This document shows, piece after piece, positions 26,007 to 33,506 of a stretch of 64,000 nucleotides of DNA (positions within the stretch are counted from its first letter, which is position 1; each line of letters opens with the position of its first letter). This DNA comes from Planomonospora sp. ID67723 (GTDB lineage: Bacteria; Actinomycetota; Actinomycetes; Streptosporangiales; Streptosporangiaceae). The notes below the pieces were generated by a model. The model had not been told where the DNA came from. It searched no databases and saw only the letters and a program-made list of their open reading frames with translations. The DNA is taken from the NCBI RefSeq assembly GCF_015711605.1, contig NZ_JABTEZ010000002.1, positions 806,001 through 870,000 on the forward strand, read 5' to 3'. The position numbers were made by a program, and so were the translations under genes.

Positions 26007-27329
26007 ATGAGTTCAGCCGGAGAGGGCCTGTCTCGTCCGCTGCCGGAGCAGGTCCGTTCACACGTCGTGGAGCTGGCCTCCCAGATCCTCGGCTCGATGC
26101 CCGCCGCGGCGGTGCCGCCGCCGCTGCGCACCATCGCCAGGTTCGACCCGCGCAAGCGGGCCAAGCTGGGCGGCACGCCGATCGCCGCGCAGCTGGAGAC
26201 CGACAAGGAGTTCCGCGAGCTCGTCGCCGAGGCATTGACCTCCGGCTGGCCCGAGCTGGTCGCCAGTCTGGCGGAGGGGTCCGTGCCGCCGGCCGCCGAG
26301 CCCGTCATGGTCGCCGCCGCCGCCTACCTGACCCGGCCGCCCGGCTGGGCGGAGATGGTGGAGAACGCCCGCGCCGACATCGAGCGGTCGGCCGTCGCCG
26401 CGGAGGGTTCCGCGCTGGAGCAGACGCTCACCCGGCTGCGCGAGCAGCTGGCCGCGCAGAAGACCGCGGCCAAAGAGGAGTCCGACCGGCTGCGCGAGCA
26501 GCTCAAGGGCGCCCGCACGGAGATCTCCGACCTCCGGCGCAAACTGCACGAGGCCCGCGAGCGGGCGAAGGCGGCCGACGCACGGGCTGCCGAGATGGAG
26601 GAGGCCGCCCAGGAGGCCAGGGCCGCCGCGGCCTCGGCGGGCAGCACGGGGGAGAGCGAGCTTCGCCGGCTCCGGGAGCGCCTGGCCGACTCCGAGCGGC
26701 AGCTGGAGGCCGCCCGCAGGGCCGCCCGCGAGGGGCGCAGCGTGGAGGACACCAAGGTCCGCCTCCTGCTCGACGCGCTCGCCGACGCCGCGGCCGGGCT
26801 CCGCAGGGAACTGGCCCTGCCCTCCAGCATCAGCCGGCCCGCCGACTCCGTCGCCTCGGTCGCCCCCGGCAGACCGGGGGTCCAGGCGGTGCCCGCCCGG
26901 GCGCTCGCCGACGACGACCCGGCCCTGCTCGACCAGTTGCTCACGCTGCCGCAGGTCCACCTGATCGTGGACGGCTACAACGTGACCAAGACCGGTTACG
27001 GCACCCTCACCCTCGCCGACCAGCGCAACCGGCTGCTCACCGGCCTCGGCGCACTGTACGCGCAGACCCGCACCGAGCTGACCTGCGTCTTCGACGGCGC
27101 CGAGTTGAACGGCCCGGTGCCGGTCTCGGCCCCCAGGGGCGTACGGGTGCTGTTCAGCACGCCCGGCCAGACCGCCGACGACCTGATCCGCCAGCTGGTC
27201 CGGGCCGAGCCGGCCGGGCGCGCGCTGGCGGTGGTCTCCTCGGACCGGGAGGTGGCCGAGTCCGTCCGGCGGATGGGCGCCCGGCCGGTCCCGGCCGGGC
27301 TGTTGCTGAAGCGCCTCGGGCGCGCCTGA
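26007..27329 (+). CDS. Coiled-coil NYN (YacP-like) ribonuclease-fold protein
   Basis: A 440-residue cytoplasmic protein. Residues ~1-110 are helical and resemble no motif I know. Residues ~120-260 are a long Arg/Glu-rich coiled coil. The C-terminal ~130 residues are an NYN/PIN-like domain of the YacP type: LIVDGYNVTKTGYG, CVFDGAELNG, ADDLIRQLV and VVSSDREVAESVRRMGA, supplying the acidic active-site residues. YacP/Rae1 proteins cut RNA, in Bacillus on ribosomes, so a ribonuclease role is likely. Start ATG 26007 has AGGGG seven bases upstream; TTG 26004 is also possible. Confidence 0.85.
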   Translation: MSSAGEGLSRPLPEQVRSHVVELASQILGSMPAAAVPPPLRTIARFDPRKRAKLGGTPIAAQLETDKEFRELVAEALTSGWPELVASLAEGSVPPAAEPVMVAAAAYLTRPPGWAEMVENARADIERSAVAAEGSALEQTLTRLREQLAAQKTAAKEESDRLREQLKGARTEISDLRRKLHEARERAKAADARAAEMEEAAQEARAAAASAGSTGESELRRLRERLADSERQLEAARRAAREGRSVEDTKVRLLLDALADAAAGLRRELALPSSISRPADSVASVAPGRPGVQAVPARALADDDPALLDQLLTLPQVHLIVDGYNVTKTGYGTLTLADQRNRLLTGLGALYAQTRTELTCVFDGAELNGPVPVSAPRGVRVLFSTPGQTADDLIRQLVRAEPAGRALAVVSSDREVAESVRRMGARPVPAGLLLKRLGRA

Positions 27330-27460
27330 CCGGCGCGCGGGGTGGGGCCCGGTGCGGCCGCTCCTTGCGAACAGACAACAAAACGGCCGAAAAGGTGAGA
27401 TGGCTCTTACCTGTTCTGTACTATTTCGCCCCAGTGTCTTTACGCAGGGAGGGCGTCGTA

Positions 27461-28462
27461 GTGGCCGTGGCGGGTATGCCGAAGAGTTCCGGGCGCAAGC
27501 CCGTGGCGGTCGGGCTGGTGCTCGCGGCGCTCCTGCTGCCGATCCTGCCTCTCGGCGACGCGCTCGCCGAGCCGAAGCCCACGATCCCGCAGGCCAGGAA
27601 GAAGCTGGCGAAGCTCAACGAGCAGGCCGACAAGATCGTTGAGAAGTACAACCAGGCCGGCGAGAAGTGGAAGAAGGCCAGGAAGAAGTACAAGGCGCTC
27701 AACGACGAGCTCACCCGGCAGAACGCGAAGGTCGCGGGGTTGCGCGAGGAACTGGTCACGATGGCCGTCAGCTCCTACCAGCTCGGCGGTCTGACCGGCT
27801 GGGAGAGCCTGGTCGGCCAGGCCCACCCCGACGACCTGCTGAGCGGCCTGGCCGCCGCCGACCAGCTCTCGGCCTCGCGCGCCCAGTCCGTCAGCGCCTT
27901 CGACGAGGCCAACAAGACGCTGAAGGCCGACCGGGACAGGGCCAAGGCCGCCCTGGCCGAAGCCGACCGGACGCGCGACGAACTGGCCGCGGAGAAGGCC
28001 AAGGCCGACAAGATGGTCAAGGCCCAGACCAAGCTCCTGCGCCAGCTCGGCGCCTTCAAGACCGGCGACCCCAACAGCGCGGGCATCGCCTACACCGGTC
28101 CGGCCTCCGGCAACGCCCGCGCCGCCCTGGAGTTCGCCTTCGCTCAGGTCGGCAAGCCGTACCGGTACGGCGGCACCGGGCCGGACAGCTGGGACTGCTC
28201 CGGTCTCACCCAGGCCGCCTGGCGTGCGGGGGGCGTCACCCTTCCCCGTACGACCTGGGAGCAGTGGAGCTGGGGGGCGAGCCGTAGGGTCTCCCTGGAC
28301 GAACTCGAGCCCGGAGACCTGATCTTCAGCGAGGGGCTCGGGCACCTGAGCATGTACGCCGGTGACGGAAAGATCGTCCACGCCCCGCAGACCGGGGACG
28401 TCGTCAAGGTCGTCCCGCTGGCCGCCTACGGCCGCCGCCTCGTCGGCGCCGTCCGTCCCTGA
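27461..28462 (+). CDS. Secreted NlpC/P60 peptidoglycan endopeptidase with coiled coil
   Basis: A 333-residue exported hydrolase. GTG 27461 is the start: AGGGAGGG (27446-27453) lies seven bases upstream. A basic signal peptide (KSSGRKPVAVGLVLAALLLPILPLGDALA, given in part) ends near residue 34. Residues ~40-200 are a two-helix coiled coil as in RipA/RipC. The NlpC/P60 domain (~215-333) has the catalytic Cys246 in WDCSGLTQAAW and His in GHLSMYAGDGKIVHA. It cuts stem peptides in wall growth or division. The position matches mycobacterial Rv2190c (RipC-like). Confidence 0.93.
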   Translation: MAVAGMPKSSGRKPVAVGLVLAALLLPILPLGDALAEPKPTIPQARKKLAKLNEQADKIVEKYNQAGEKWKKARKKYKALNDELTRQNAKVAGLREELVTMAVSSYQLGGLTGWESLVGQAHPDDLLSGLAAADQLSASRAQSVSAFDEANKTLKADRDRAKAALAEADRTRDELAAEKAKADKMVKAQTKLLRQLGAFKTGDPNSAGIAYTGPASGNARAALEFAFAQVGKPYRYGGTGPDSWDCSGLTQAAWRAGGVTLPRTTWEQWSWGASRRVSLDELEPGDLIFSEGLGHLSMYAGDGKIVHAPQTGDVVKVVPLAAYGRRLVGAVRP

Positions 28463-28527
28463 CCCCCGTCCCGCTCCGGCGGCCTGAGGCGGAGCCTGAG
28501 CCCTCGGCCGCCTCCGGGGGTCCGCCG

Positions 28528-28712
28528 CCCCGCGGCCGGCCCCTCCCCGCCTTCTCCTGTGCTCTCCTGTGCTCCGAGGCGGCCGGTCCGCCTGCGCCCT
28601 CTGCGGCCGGGAGACCCCGCGGCCGGCCCCTCCCCGCCTTCTCCTGTGCTCTCCTGTGCTCCGAGGCGGCCGGTCCGCCTGCGCCCTCTGCGGCCGGGAG
28701 ACCCCGCGGCCG
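28528..28712. repeat. 87-bp exact tandem duplication plus partial third copy
   Basis: The unit from 28528 recurs without visible change at 28615 (period 87 = 29 codons) and an 11-base third start is at 28702. Each unit contains a CTCCTGTG doublet (CTTCTCCTGTGCTCTCCTGT). The period being a multiple of three makes false open frames in several frames. Recent slippage or recombination is likely. Confidence 0.9.
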
Positions 28713-28908
28713 CGTGATCCGGCCCGCACCTCTTCGGCGCCGCCCTCTGCCCACGGGCGGCCGGCGTAGTTCCGGACGGCTCTCCGGCGCCCCGGCGAGG
28801 GCCGGAACCCGCGGAGGCTCCCGGATCCCGGCCGCCTCCGCCGCCGGGGCGTCCTCTCCCGATTCGCGCGACCTCCTCCGGCCCGGAGTCCTGAAGATCA
28901 ATACTGGT

Positions 28909-28932
28909 GTGACTGAAGTGACTGGAGTGACG
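28909..28932 (+). repeat. GTGACT(G)-A/GA short direct repeats
   Basis: GTGACTGAA, GTGACTGGA and GTGACG follow each other at 9-base spacing. Close repeats of this kind could bind a response regulator such as MtrA, which controls wall hydrolase genes; this link is speculative. Confidence 0.35.
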
Positions 28933-28956
28933 TTTTTAAGGTGACGCTCCGGGGAA

Positions 28957-28972
28957 TGTGACGAGAGTCATA
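28957..28972. promoter_or_regulatory. Crp-like binding site
   Basis: TGTGA-CGAGAG-TCATA matches TGTGA-N6-TCACA at nine of ten defined positions. It lies ~400 bases before the NlpC/P60 gene. Crp control of wall-hydrolase/Rpf genes is known in mycobacteria and Streptomyces; here it is inferred. Confidence 0.4.
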
Positions 28973-29149
28973 ACGGGACAGTGAAACTGCCGATTACGCA
29001 GGGGTTATGGATTCGTGATCAAGCCAGGGTGACCCACTCCCGATGGGGGACCCTTTGCTGAAATTTATCGATCCGAGTACCTTCTGGCGTCGCGGCGAGC
29101 AATCCATGCCGTCGCACTGAATATCGGCCTTCCCAGAGCCGATGTCCCG

Positions 29150-29343
29150 CATAGAAATCCATCCGGCCGCTTCACGCGCGCTTCAGGCGCGGCGGCCAGC
29201 CGAATCCATGCAGCCAGGAGGCATGGAACCGGGGACCCAACCGGCCTCGCACGCGTGGCCAGGGGTGAATCGGCATGCCGTCATGCCGTAGGGCGCCTTC
29301 CCAGCCCGAATCCGTCAGCTAACCCGGTAGGCATCAGTGGAAG
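29150..29343 (+). ncRNA. Cyclic di-AMP riboswitch (ydaO/yuaA)
   Basis: The leader has the conserved boxes of the ydaO/yuaA class in order: GCCGAATCC (~29198-29206), GGGGACCCAA (29231-29240), AGGGGTGAATC (29261-29271), GTAGGGCG (29288-29295), and CCCGAATCCGTCAGCTAACC (29305-29324) followed by GGTAGGC. CTTCC (29298-) can pair with GGAAG (29339-29343). In actinobacteria this class sits before wall hydrolase and Rpf genes and turns expression off at high c-di-AMP. The ribosome site of the next gene lies five bases past the 3' end. The 5' boundary is approximate. Confidence 0.92.
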
Positions 29344-29358
29344 TCCCAAGGAGAAATC

Positions 29359-29952
29359 CTGTCTACCACCCTGCACAACCCTTGTTCGTCGCGCTTTCTC
29401 CGCCTTTCCGTAAGCGGGCTCGCCCTCACTCTGACCGCCTCAGCCGGGGCGGTCGCGATGGGTTCCGCCGAGGCGCGGGCGACGACGAACGGCGCGACCG
29501 CCGCACCGGTCACGGCCATCGCGGGCGCCATGGCGCACACCAAGGTGAGTGTCAAGGCGAACGCCAAGATGGTCAGGGCCGCGCGGCAGAAGGCGAGGGC
29601 CGCCAAGGCCGTCTCCACGGCCAGGAAGCAGATCGGCGATCCGTACCGGTGGGGAGCCACCGGTCCGAGGGCGTTCGACTGCTCGGGCCTCGTCCAGTAC
29701 TCATGGCGGTCGGCGGGCGTGAAGCTCCCCCGGATCACGCACAGCCAGTATCGAGCCGTGAGGAAGAAGGTCTCGTGGCGCAGCCTGCGCCCCGGTGACC
29801 TGCTCTTCTTCTATGGAAAGGGTCATGTCGGCATATACGTCGGCAAGGGGAGAATGGTCCACTCGCCCAGCAGTGGCAAGAGGGTCCGGATCGTGAAGCT
29901 GAAGGGGTACTACCGGTCCTCCTTCGCCGGAGCGGTCCGTCCCGGCGCCTGA
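29359..29952 (+). CDS. Secreted NlpC/P60 hydrolase under c-di-AMP riboswitch, CTG start
   Basis: A 197-residue exported hydrolase. The frame runs back from the internal ATG 29458 through an unbroken signal peptide (LRLSVSGLALTLTASAGAVA) to CTG 29359, which has AAGGAG (29348-29353) five bases upstream. No ATG, GTG or TTG is available in frame between, so CTG is the best start. Starting at 29458 would delete the signal peptide. After a Lys/Ala-rich segment, the NlpC/P60 domain (~86-197) has Cys108 in FDCSGLVQYSW and His in GHVGIYVGKGRMVHS. Likely role: c-di-AMP-controlled wall remodelling at germination or osmotic change. Confidence 0.85.
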   Translation: MSTTLHNPCSSRFLRLSVSGLALTLTASAGAVAMGSAEARATTNGATAAPVTAIAGAMAHTKVSVKANAKMVRAARQKARAAKAVSTARKQIGDPYRWGATGPRAFDCSGLVQYSWRSAGVKLPRITHSQYRAVRKKVSWRSLRPGDLLFFYGKGHVGIYVGKGRMVHSPSSGKRVRIVKLKGYYRSSFAGAVRPGA

Positions 29953-29965
29953 CACCGCAGGTAAC

Positions 29966-30007
29966 ACGGCCCCGCACGCCTCTCGACAAGAGGGCGGGCG
30001 GGGCCGT
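29966..30007 (+). terminator. Terminator after NlpC/P60 gene
   Basis: Ten-base perfect arms ACGGCCCCGC (29966-29975) and GCGGGGCCGT (29998-30007) enclose an inner CCTCT/GAGGG stem, 13 bases after the stop. Confidence 0.7.
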
Positions 30008-30067
30008 ACCGCATCCCGGGCCCGCCCGGCCGGGGCGGCCACGGAACGCACAACGGGATCGATCACG

Positions 30068-30073
30068 TACGAT
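30068..30073 (+). promoter_or_regulatory. TACGAT -10 box, leaderless start
   Basis: TACGAT ends eight bases before ATG 30082 and no ribosome site is present, which fits a leaderless mRNA for the peptidase-M48-pimB' operon. Confidence 0.5.
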
Positions 30074-30081
30074 CAGGCCCT

Positions 30082-30855
30082 ATGTCCGTCCCGCAGGGGC
30101 GCCGTGCCGTACTCGCGGGGATGCTGGCGCTGACAGGCGCCGCGCTGACCGCCGGGGCCGCGCCGCTCCCGGAGGGCCCCTGGCCCGACGGCACCGTGAT
30201 CCGGGGCGGGCACTACGTCGTCATCGGCCATCGCGTCCCCCTCGCCAGCCTGGCCGATCTCGCGGTCAGGACCGACCGCGCCCGCCGGGTGGTCGCCGCG
30301 ATCTGGGGGCCGGTCCGGCCGGTGGTCCTGTTCCCGGAGACCGACGCCGAGGCCGGGGCGCTCGCGGGAACCGGAGCCACCGGCGGGCTGGCGGCGCTGG
30401 CCACCGCCGACCGGGTGATCGTGCTGCCGAGCGGCTACGCGAAGCTCAGCGAGACGGGCAGGGACGTGGTGATCGCCCACGAGCTCACCCACGTGGCCAC
30501 CGGCGCGACGCGGGGCGGGCGGGTGCCCATGTGGCTGTCGGAGGGGTTCGCCGACTACGTCGGCTACTCGGGCTCCGGGCTCGCGGTCCGCACGGTCGCC
30601 GCCGAGCTGGCCGCGGAGGTGGCGGCGGGCGTCCTGCCCGACCGGCTCCCGGGCCCCGCCGACTTCGCCCCCGGGGCGGCACGGCTGGCGCAGGCCTACG
30701 AGGAGGCATGGCTCGCCTGCCGCTACGTCGCCGAGCGTTTCGGCGAGCGGACCCTCGTGAGGCTCTACGGTGGCGATGTCGGGACCGTCCTCGGCCTGAC
30801 CCCGGCGGAGTTCACCGCCGGCTGGCGCGACTACCTCCGGAAGGAGATCGGTTGA
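30082..30855 (+). CDS. Exported zinc metallopeptidase (MA-like, HExxH)
   Basis: A 257-residue protein with a short signal or anchor segment (RAVLAGMLALTGAALTAGAA). The zinc motif is HELTH at 133-137, with the third ligand probably in EGFADYVGY (~154-162), making it a gluzincin of the peptidase MA-like type. The stop overlaps the next start as TTGA. Substrate unknown; it may act on the cell surface. The coupling to the M48 peptidase and PimB' suggests envelope quality control or processing (inference). Confidence 0.8.
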   Translation: MSVPQGRRAVLAGMLALTGAALTAGAAPLPEGPWPDGTVIRGGHYVVIGHRVPLASLADLAVRTDRARRVVAAIWGPVRPVVLFPETDAEAGALAGTGATGGLAALATADRVIVLPSGYAKLSETGRDVVIAHELTHVATGATRGGRVPMWLSEGFADYVGYSGSGLAVRTVAAELAAEVAAGVLPDRLPGPADFAPGAARLAQAYEEAWLACRYVAERFGERTLVRLYGGDVGTVLGLTPAEFTAGWRDYLRKEIG

Positions 30856-32198
30856 CCTCCCCTCACGGCCCGGACGCCTCCCGTCCGCGGGATCACGGCG
30901 ACGCGGAGCCGGCGGCGCCCGCGGGAAACGGCGCGGCCGGGGCCGCCCCGGGCCTGCGGGCGGCGGGATGGGCGCTGGCCGCCCTGGGCGCGGCCACGCT
31001 GGCGATCGTGGCGTTCACCACGCCCTGGCGGGCGCTGCCGGAGCAGGCCCCGCCGGTCGCGCCCGACCCGGCCCGCGACTTCACGGCCGGGCAGCTCGCC
31101 CGGTCGGCGGCGTTCGACGCCGTGGTCGGCCCGCCCGCCTACCTCTCGCTCGGCCTGACCCTCGCGGCGGCCGGGGTGCTGGTGGCCACCCCCCTGGGCG
31201 CGCGGCTGCTGGGCGGACTGCGGGGGCCCTGGTGGTCGCGGGTCCTGCTCGGCGTGCTCGGCGTCACGGTGGCCGTGGAACTGCTGCGCTGGCCGCTGGG
31301 GATGTGGCAGGAGACCCACCTGCGCTCCTTCGGCCTGTCCACCCAGGACTGGCCCGCCTGGGCGGTCGACCGGATCATGGGCATCGGGATCAGGACCGGG
31401 CTGACGGCGGTCATGGTGCTCGCCGTGGTCGCGCTCGCCCGGCGCGTCCGGCGCTGGTGGCTCCCGGCCGCCCTCGGCGCCTTCGCGCTGACCGTGACGG
31501 CCTCCTTCGCCTACCCGGTCCTGGTCGAACCGGTCTTCAACGACTTCCGGCCGATGGCGGCCGGGCAGCTCCGCGACGACCTGCTGGCCACGGCCGCCCG
31601 CGACGGCGTGCCGGTCGACGACGTGCTCGTCGCCGACGCCTCGCGGCGCACGACCGCGCTCAACGCCTACGTCTCCGGGTTCGGGGCGACCCGCAGGATC
31701 GTGGTCTACGACACGCTGCTGCGCGCCCCGGCCGACGAGGTCGAGCTGGTCGTGGCGCACGAGCTGGGCCACGCCGAGAGCGGCGACGTGCTGTACGGCA
31801 CGCTGGTCGGCGGCCTGGGCGCGGCCTGCGGGGCCTGCCTGCTGTACCTCGCGGCCTCGTCCGGGGCCGTACGGCGCCGCAGCGGCGTGCCCTCGCTCGC
31901 CGACCCCCGGGCGGCCGGTCTGATCATGGGGCTGGTGAGCCTGGCCACGGTGCTCTCCGGCCCGGTGCAGAACCTGGTCAGCAGGCAGGTCGAGGCTCGC
32001 GCCGACGTGCACGCGCTGGACCTGACCCGGGATCCGGCCGTGTTCGTCGCCATGCAACAGCGGCTGGCAATTTCCAATATTTCTGATTTATCGCCAGATC
32101 TTGTTGAATATGTTCTTTATGCCTCTCATCCCTCGATACCGGAGCGCATCGCCCTGGCACGCTCCTGGGCCGCGGTGAACGGCCTGCCGGAGCCGTGA
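30852..32198 (+). CDS. M48-family membrane metallopeptidase (Ste24/HtpX-like)
   Basis: A 448-residue integral membrane peptidase starting at TTG 30852 (AAGGAG five to six bases upstream, overlapping the preceding TGA). About six membrane helices are seen; the zinc motif is HELGH at 303-307 (VVAHELGHAESGD) with the third ligand region EARADVHALD. An AT-rich patch (32068-32140) with a TTA leucine codon at 32088 covers ISNISDLSPDLVEYVLYASH, in sharp contrast to the rest of the gene. It probably cuts prenylated or misfolded membrane proteins. Ends in a GTGA overlap with pimB'. Confidence 0.88.
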   Translation: MTSPHGPDASRPRDHGDAEPAAPAGNGAAGAAPGLRAAGWALAALGAATLAIVAFTTPWRALPEQAPPVAPDPARDFTAGQLARSAAFDAVVGPPAYLSLGLTLAAAGVLVATPLGARLLGGLRGPWWSRVLLGVLGVTVAVELLRWPLGMWQETHLRSFGLSTQDWPAWAVDRIMGIGIRTGLTAVMVLAVVALARRVRRWWLPAALGAFALTVTASFAYPVLVEPVFNDFRPMAAGQLRDDLLATAARDGVPVDDVLVADASRRTTALNAYVSGFGATRRIVVYDTLLRAPADEVELVVAHELGHAESGDVLYGTLVGGLGAACGACLLYLAASSGAVRRRSGVPSLADPRAAGLIMGLVSLATVLSGPVQNLVSRQVEARADVHALDLTRDPAVFVAMQQRLAISNISDLSPDLVEYVLYASHPSIPERIALARSWAAVNGLPEP

Positions 32199-33406
32199 AG
32201 CGCACGCTGATCGTCACCAACGACTTCCCGCCCCGCCCGGGAGGCATCCAGTCCTTCGTCCACGGTCTCGCCGGCTGCCTGCCCCCGGACTCCGTGGCTG
32301 TCTACGCCCCCGCCTGGCCCGGCTGCGAGGGCTTCGACGCCCGCCAGCCGTACCCCGTCGTGCGCCATCCCACCTCCCTGATGCTCCCCGTCCGCGCGGT
32401 CGCCCGCCGGGCCGCCGCCCTGGTCACGGAACTCGGCTGCGAGACGGTGGTCTTCGGCGCGGCGGCCCCGCTCGGCCTGCTCGCGCCGGAGCTGCGCGCG
32501 GCCGGGGCGCGTCGCGTCGTCATGCTCACCCACGGCCATGAGGCCTCCTGGGCGAGGGTCCCGGTCGCCCGGCGGCTGCTGGCAAGGATCGGCGGGCACG
32601 CGGACACGGTCACCTATCTCGGGGAGTACACCCGGCGGCTGCTCGCCACGGTGATCCCCGAGGAGAAGCTGGTACGGCTCACGCCCGGGGTGGACACCGA
32701 GGTGTTCTCCCCGGCGGCGGAGCCCCGTGCGGGCTCCCCGGCGAACGGCCTCCAGGACGGCTGGTGGGAGAGCCGCGCGGACGCGGGGCCCCGGTCATCA
32801 GGAGTGACCGGCCCGGACCCCGCCGGAGGCCCCGGCTCCGGGCCGGTCGTCGTCTGCGTCTCCCGGCTGGTGCCGCGCAAGGGCCAGGACGTCCTGATCC
32901 GCGCCTGGCCGCAGGTGCTGCGCGCCGTACCGGACGCCCGCCTGCTGCTGGTCGGCGGCGGGCCGTACCGGCGGAGGCTGGAGCGCCTGGCCGGCTCGCT
33001 CGGCCTGCGCTCCTCGGTCCTGATGACCGGATCGGTGGACGCCGCCGACCTGCCCCGGTTCTTCGCCCTGGGGGACGTGTTCGCCATGCCCTGCCGTACC
33101 CGGCTCGGCGGGATCGACGTCGAAGGGCTCGGCATCGTCTACCTGGAGGCGGCGGCCAGCGGGCTGCCCGTGCTGGCGGGCGCCTCCGGCGGGGCCCCGG
33201 ACGCGGTGCTGCCCGGTGAGACCGGTCTGGTCGTGGACGGCGCCTCGCCGGACGCGGTGGCCGCAGGCCTCGTCGAGCTGCTCGCCGATCCGGATCGCGC
33301 CCGCGCGATGGGAGAGCGGGGGCGGGAGTGGGTCAGCAGGGAGTGGGGCTGGGACCGGGTCGCCGCCCGCTTCGCCGAGCTGCTCGAGCCGGCCCAGACC
33401 CCGTAG
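32195..33406 (+). CDS. pimB: GDP-mannose-dependent PIM mannosyltransferase PimB'
   Basis: A 403-residue GT-B glycosyltransferase of family 4. TNDFPPRPGGIQSFVHG at the N terminus, FGAAAPLGLLAPELR, THGHEASW, RLVPRKGQD and AMPCRTRLGGIDVEGLGIV are near-identical in pattern to mycobacterial PimB' (Rv2188c), which adds the second mannose to phosphatidylinositol mannoside. A Gly/Pro-rich loop (~172-213) between the two Rossmann domains is longer than in mycobacteria. The start is GTG 32195 in the M48 stop overlap. The neighbouring fadD15-like gene (35.8 kb) repeats the mycobacterial order. Confidence 0.88.
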   Translation: MKRTLIVTNDFPPRPGGIQSFVHGLAGCLPPDSVAVYAPAWPGCEGFDARQPYPVVRHPTSLMLPVRAVARRAAALVTELGCETVVFGAAAPLGLLAPELRAAGARRVVMLTHGHEASWARVPVARRLLARIGGHADTVTYLGEYTRRLLATVIPEEKLVRLTPGVDTEVFSPAAEPRAGSPANGLQDGWWESRADAGPRSSGVTGPDPAGGPGSGPVVVCVSRLVPRKGQDVLIRAWPQVLRAVPDARLLLVGGGPYRRRLERLAGSLGLRSSVLMTGSVDAADLPRFFALGDVFAMPCRTRLGGIDVEGLGIVYLEAAASGLPVLAGASGGAPDAVLPGETGLVVDGASPDAVAAGLVELLADPDRARAMGERGREWVSREWGWDRVAARFAELLEPAQTP

Positions 33407-33445
33407 CGGGAGCCCGGCCCCGGGCCGCCCGCCGCCGCGCGACCG

Positions 33446-33476
33446 GTTGCGCAACGTATTGAGACGTGGGTCTCAA
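33446..33476. promoter_or_regulatory. Two palindromes before the diguanylate cyclase gene
   Basis: GTTGCGCAAC (33446-33455) and TTGAGAC-GTGG-GTCTCAA (33459-33476) are both perfect. They end 30 bases before the cyclase ATG. They may be operators or, in the second case, a short terminator of pimB'. Confidence 0.45.
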
Positions 33477-33506
33477 CTCCGGGCCCGACCTGTCGATGAC
33501 AATGCC

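Larger units (their letters stand above)
28463..29149. other. Gene-free stretch with tandem duplication and promoter elements
   Basis: Together with the riboswitch that follows, about 0.9 kb carries no credible gene. Frames on either strand are repeat-driven and have no family resemblance. Contents: an 87-bp tandem duplication (28528-28712), GTGACTGAA-type direct repeats (28909-28932), a Crp-like site (28957-28972), then a leader. Confidence 0.7.

Noticed and set aside
24746-27460. Plus-strand frame continuing upstream from the NlpC/P60 gene for 2.7 kb
   Set aside because: High-GC frames remain open by chance. The GTG 27461 with AGGGAGGG and a signal peptide marks the real start.
28528-28712. 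CRISPR-like repeat
   Set aside because: Two adjacent full copies with no spacers and no cas genes; it is a tandem duplication.
28404-28901. Minus-strand frame with a repeated RGLPAAEGAGG segment
   Set aside because: The repeat is caused by the 87-bp DNA duplication, which is a multiple of three; no ribosome site and no family likeness.
29458-29952. ATG 29458 as start of the small NlpC/P60 protein
   Set aside because: It cuts away the signal peptide and has no ribosome site, while CTG 29359 has both.
32068-32140. Low-GC patch as an insertion scar or horizontal transfer
   Set aside because: The reading frame and the M48-typical residues continue unbroken, so codon choice rather than inserted DNA changed.
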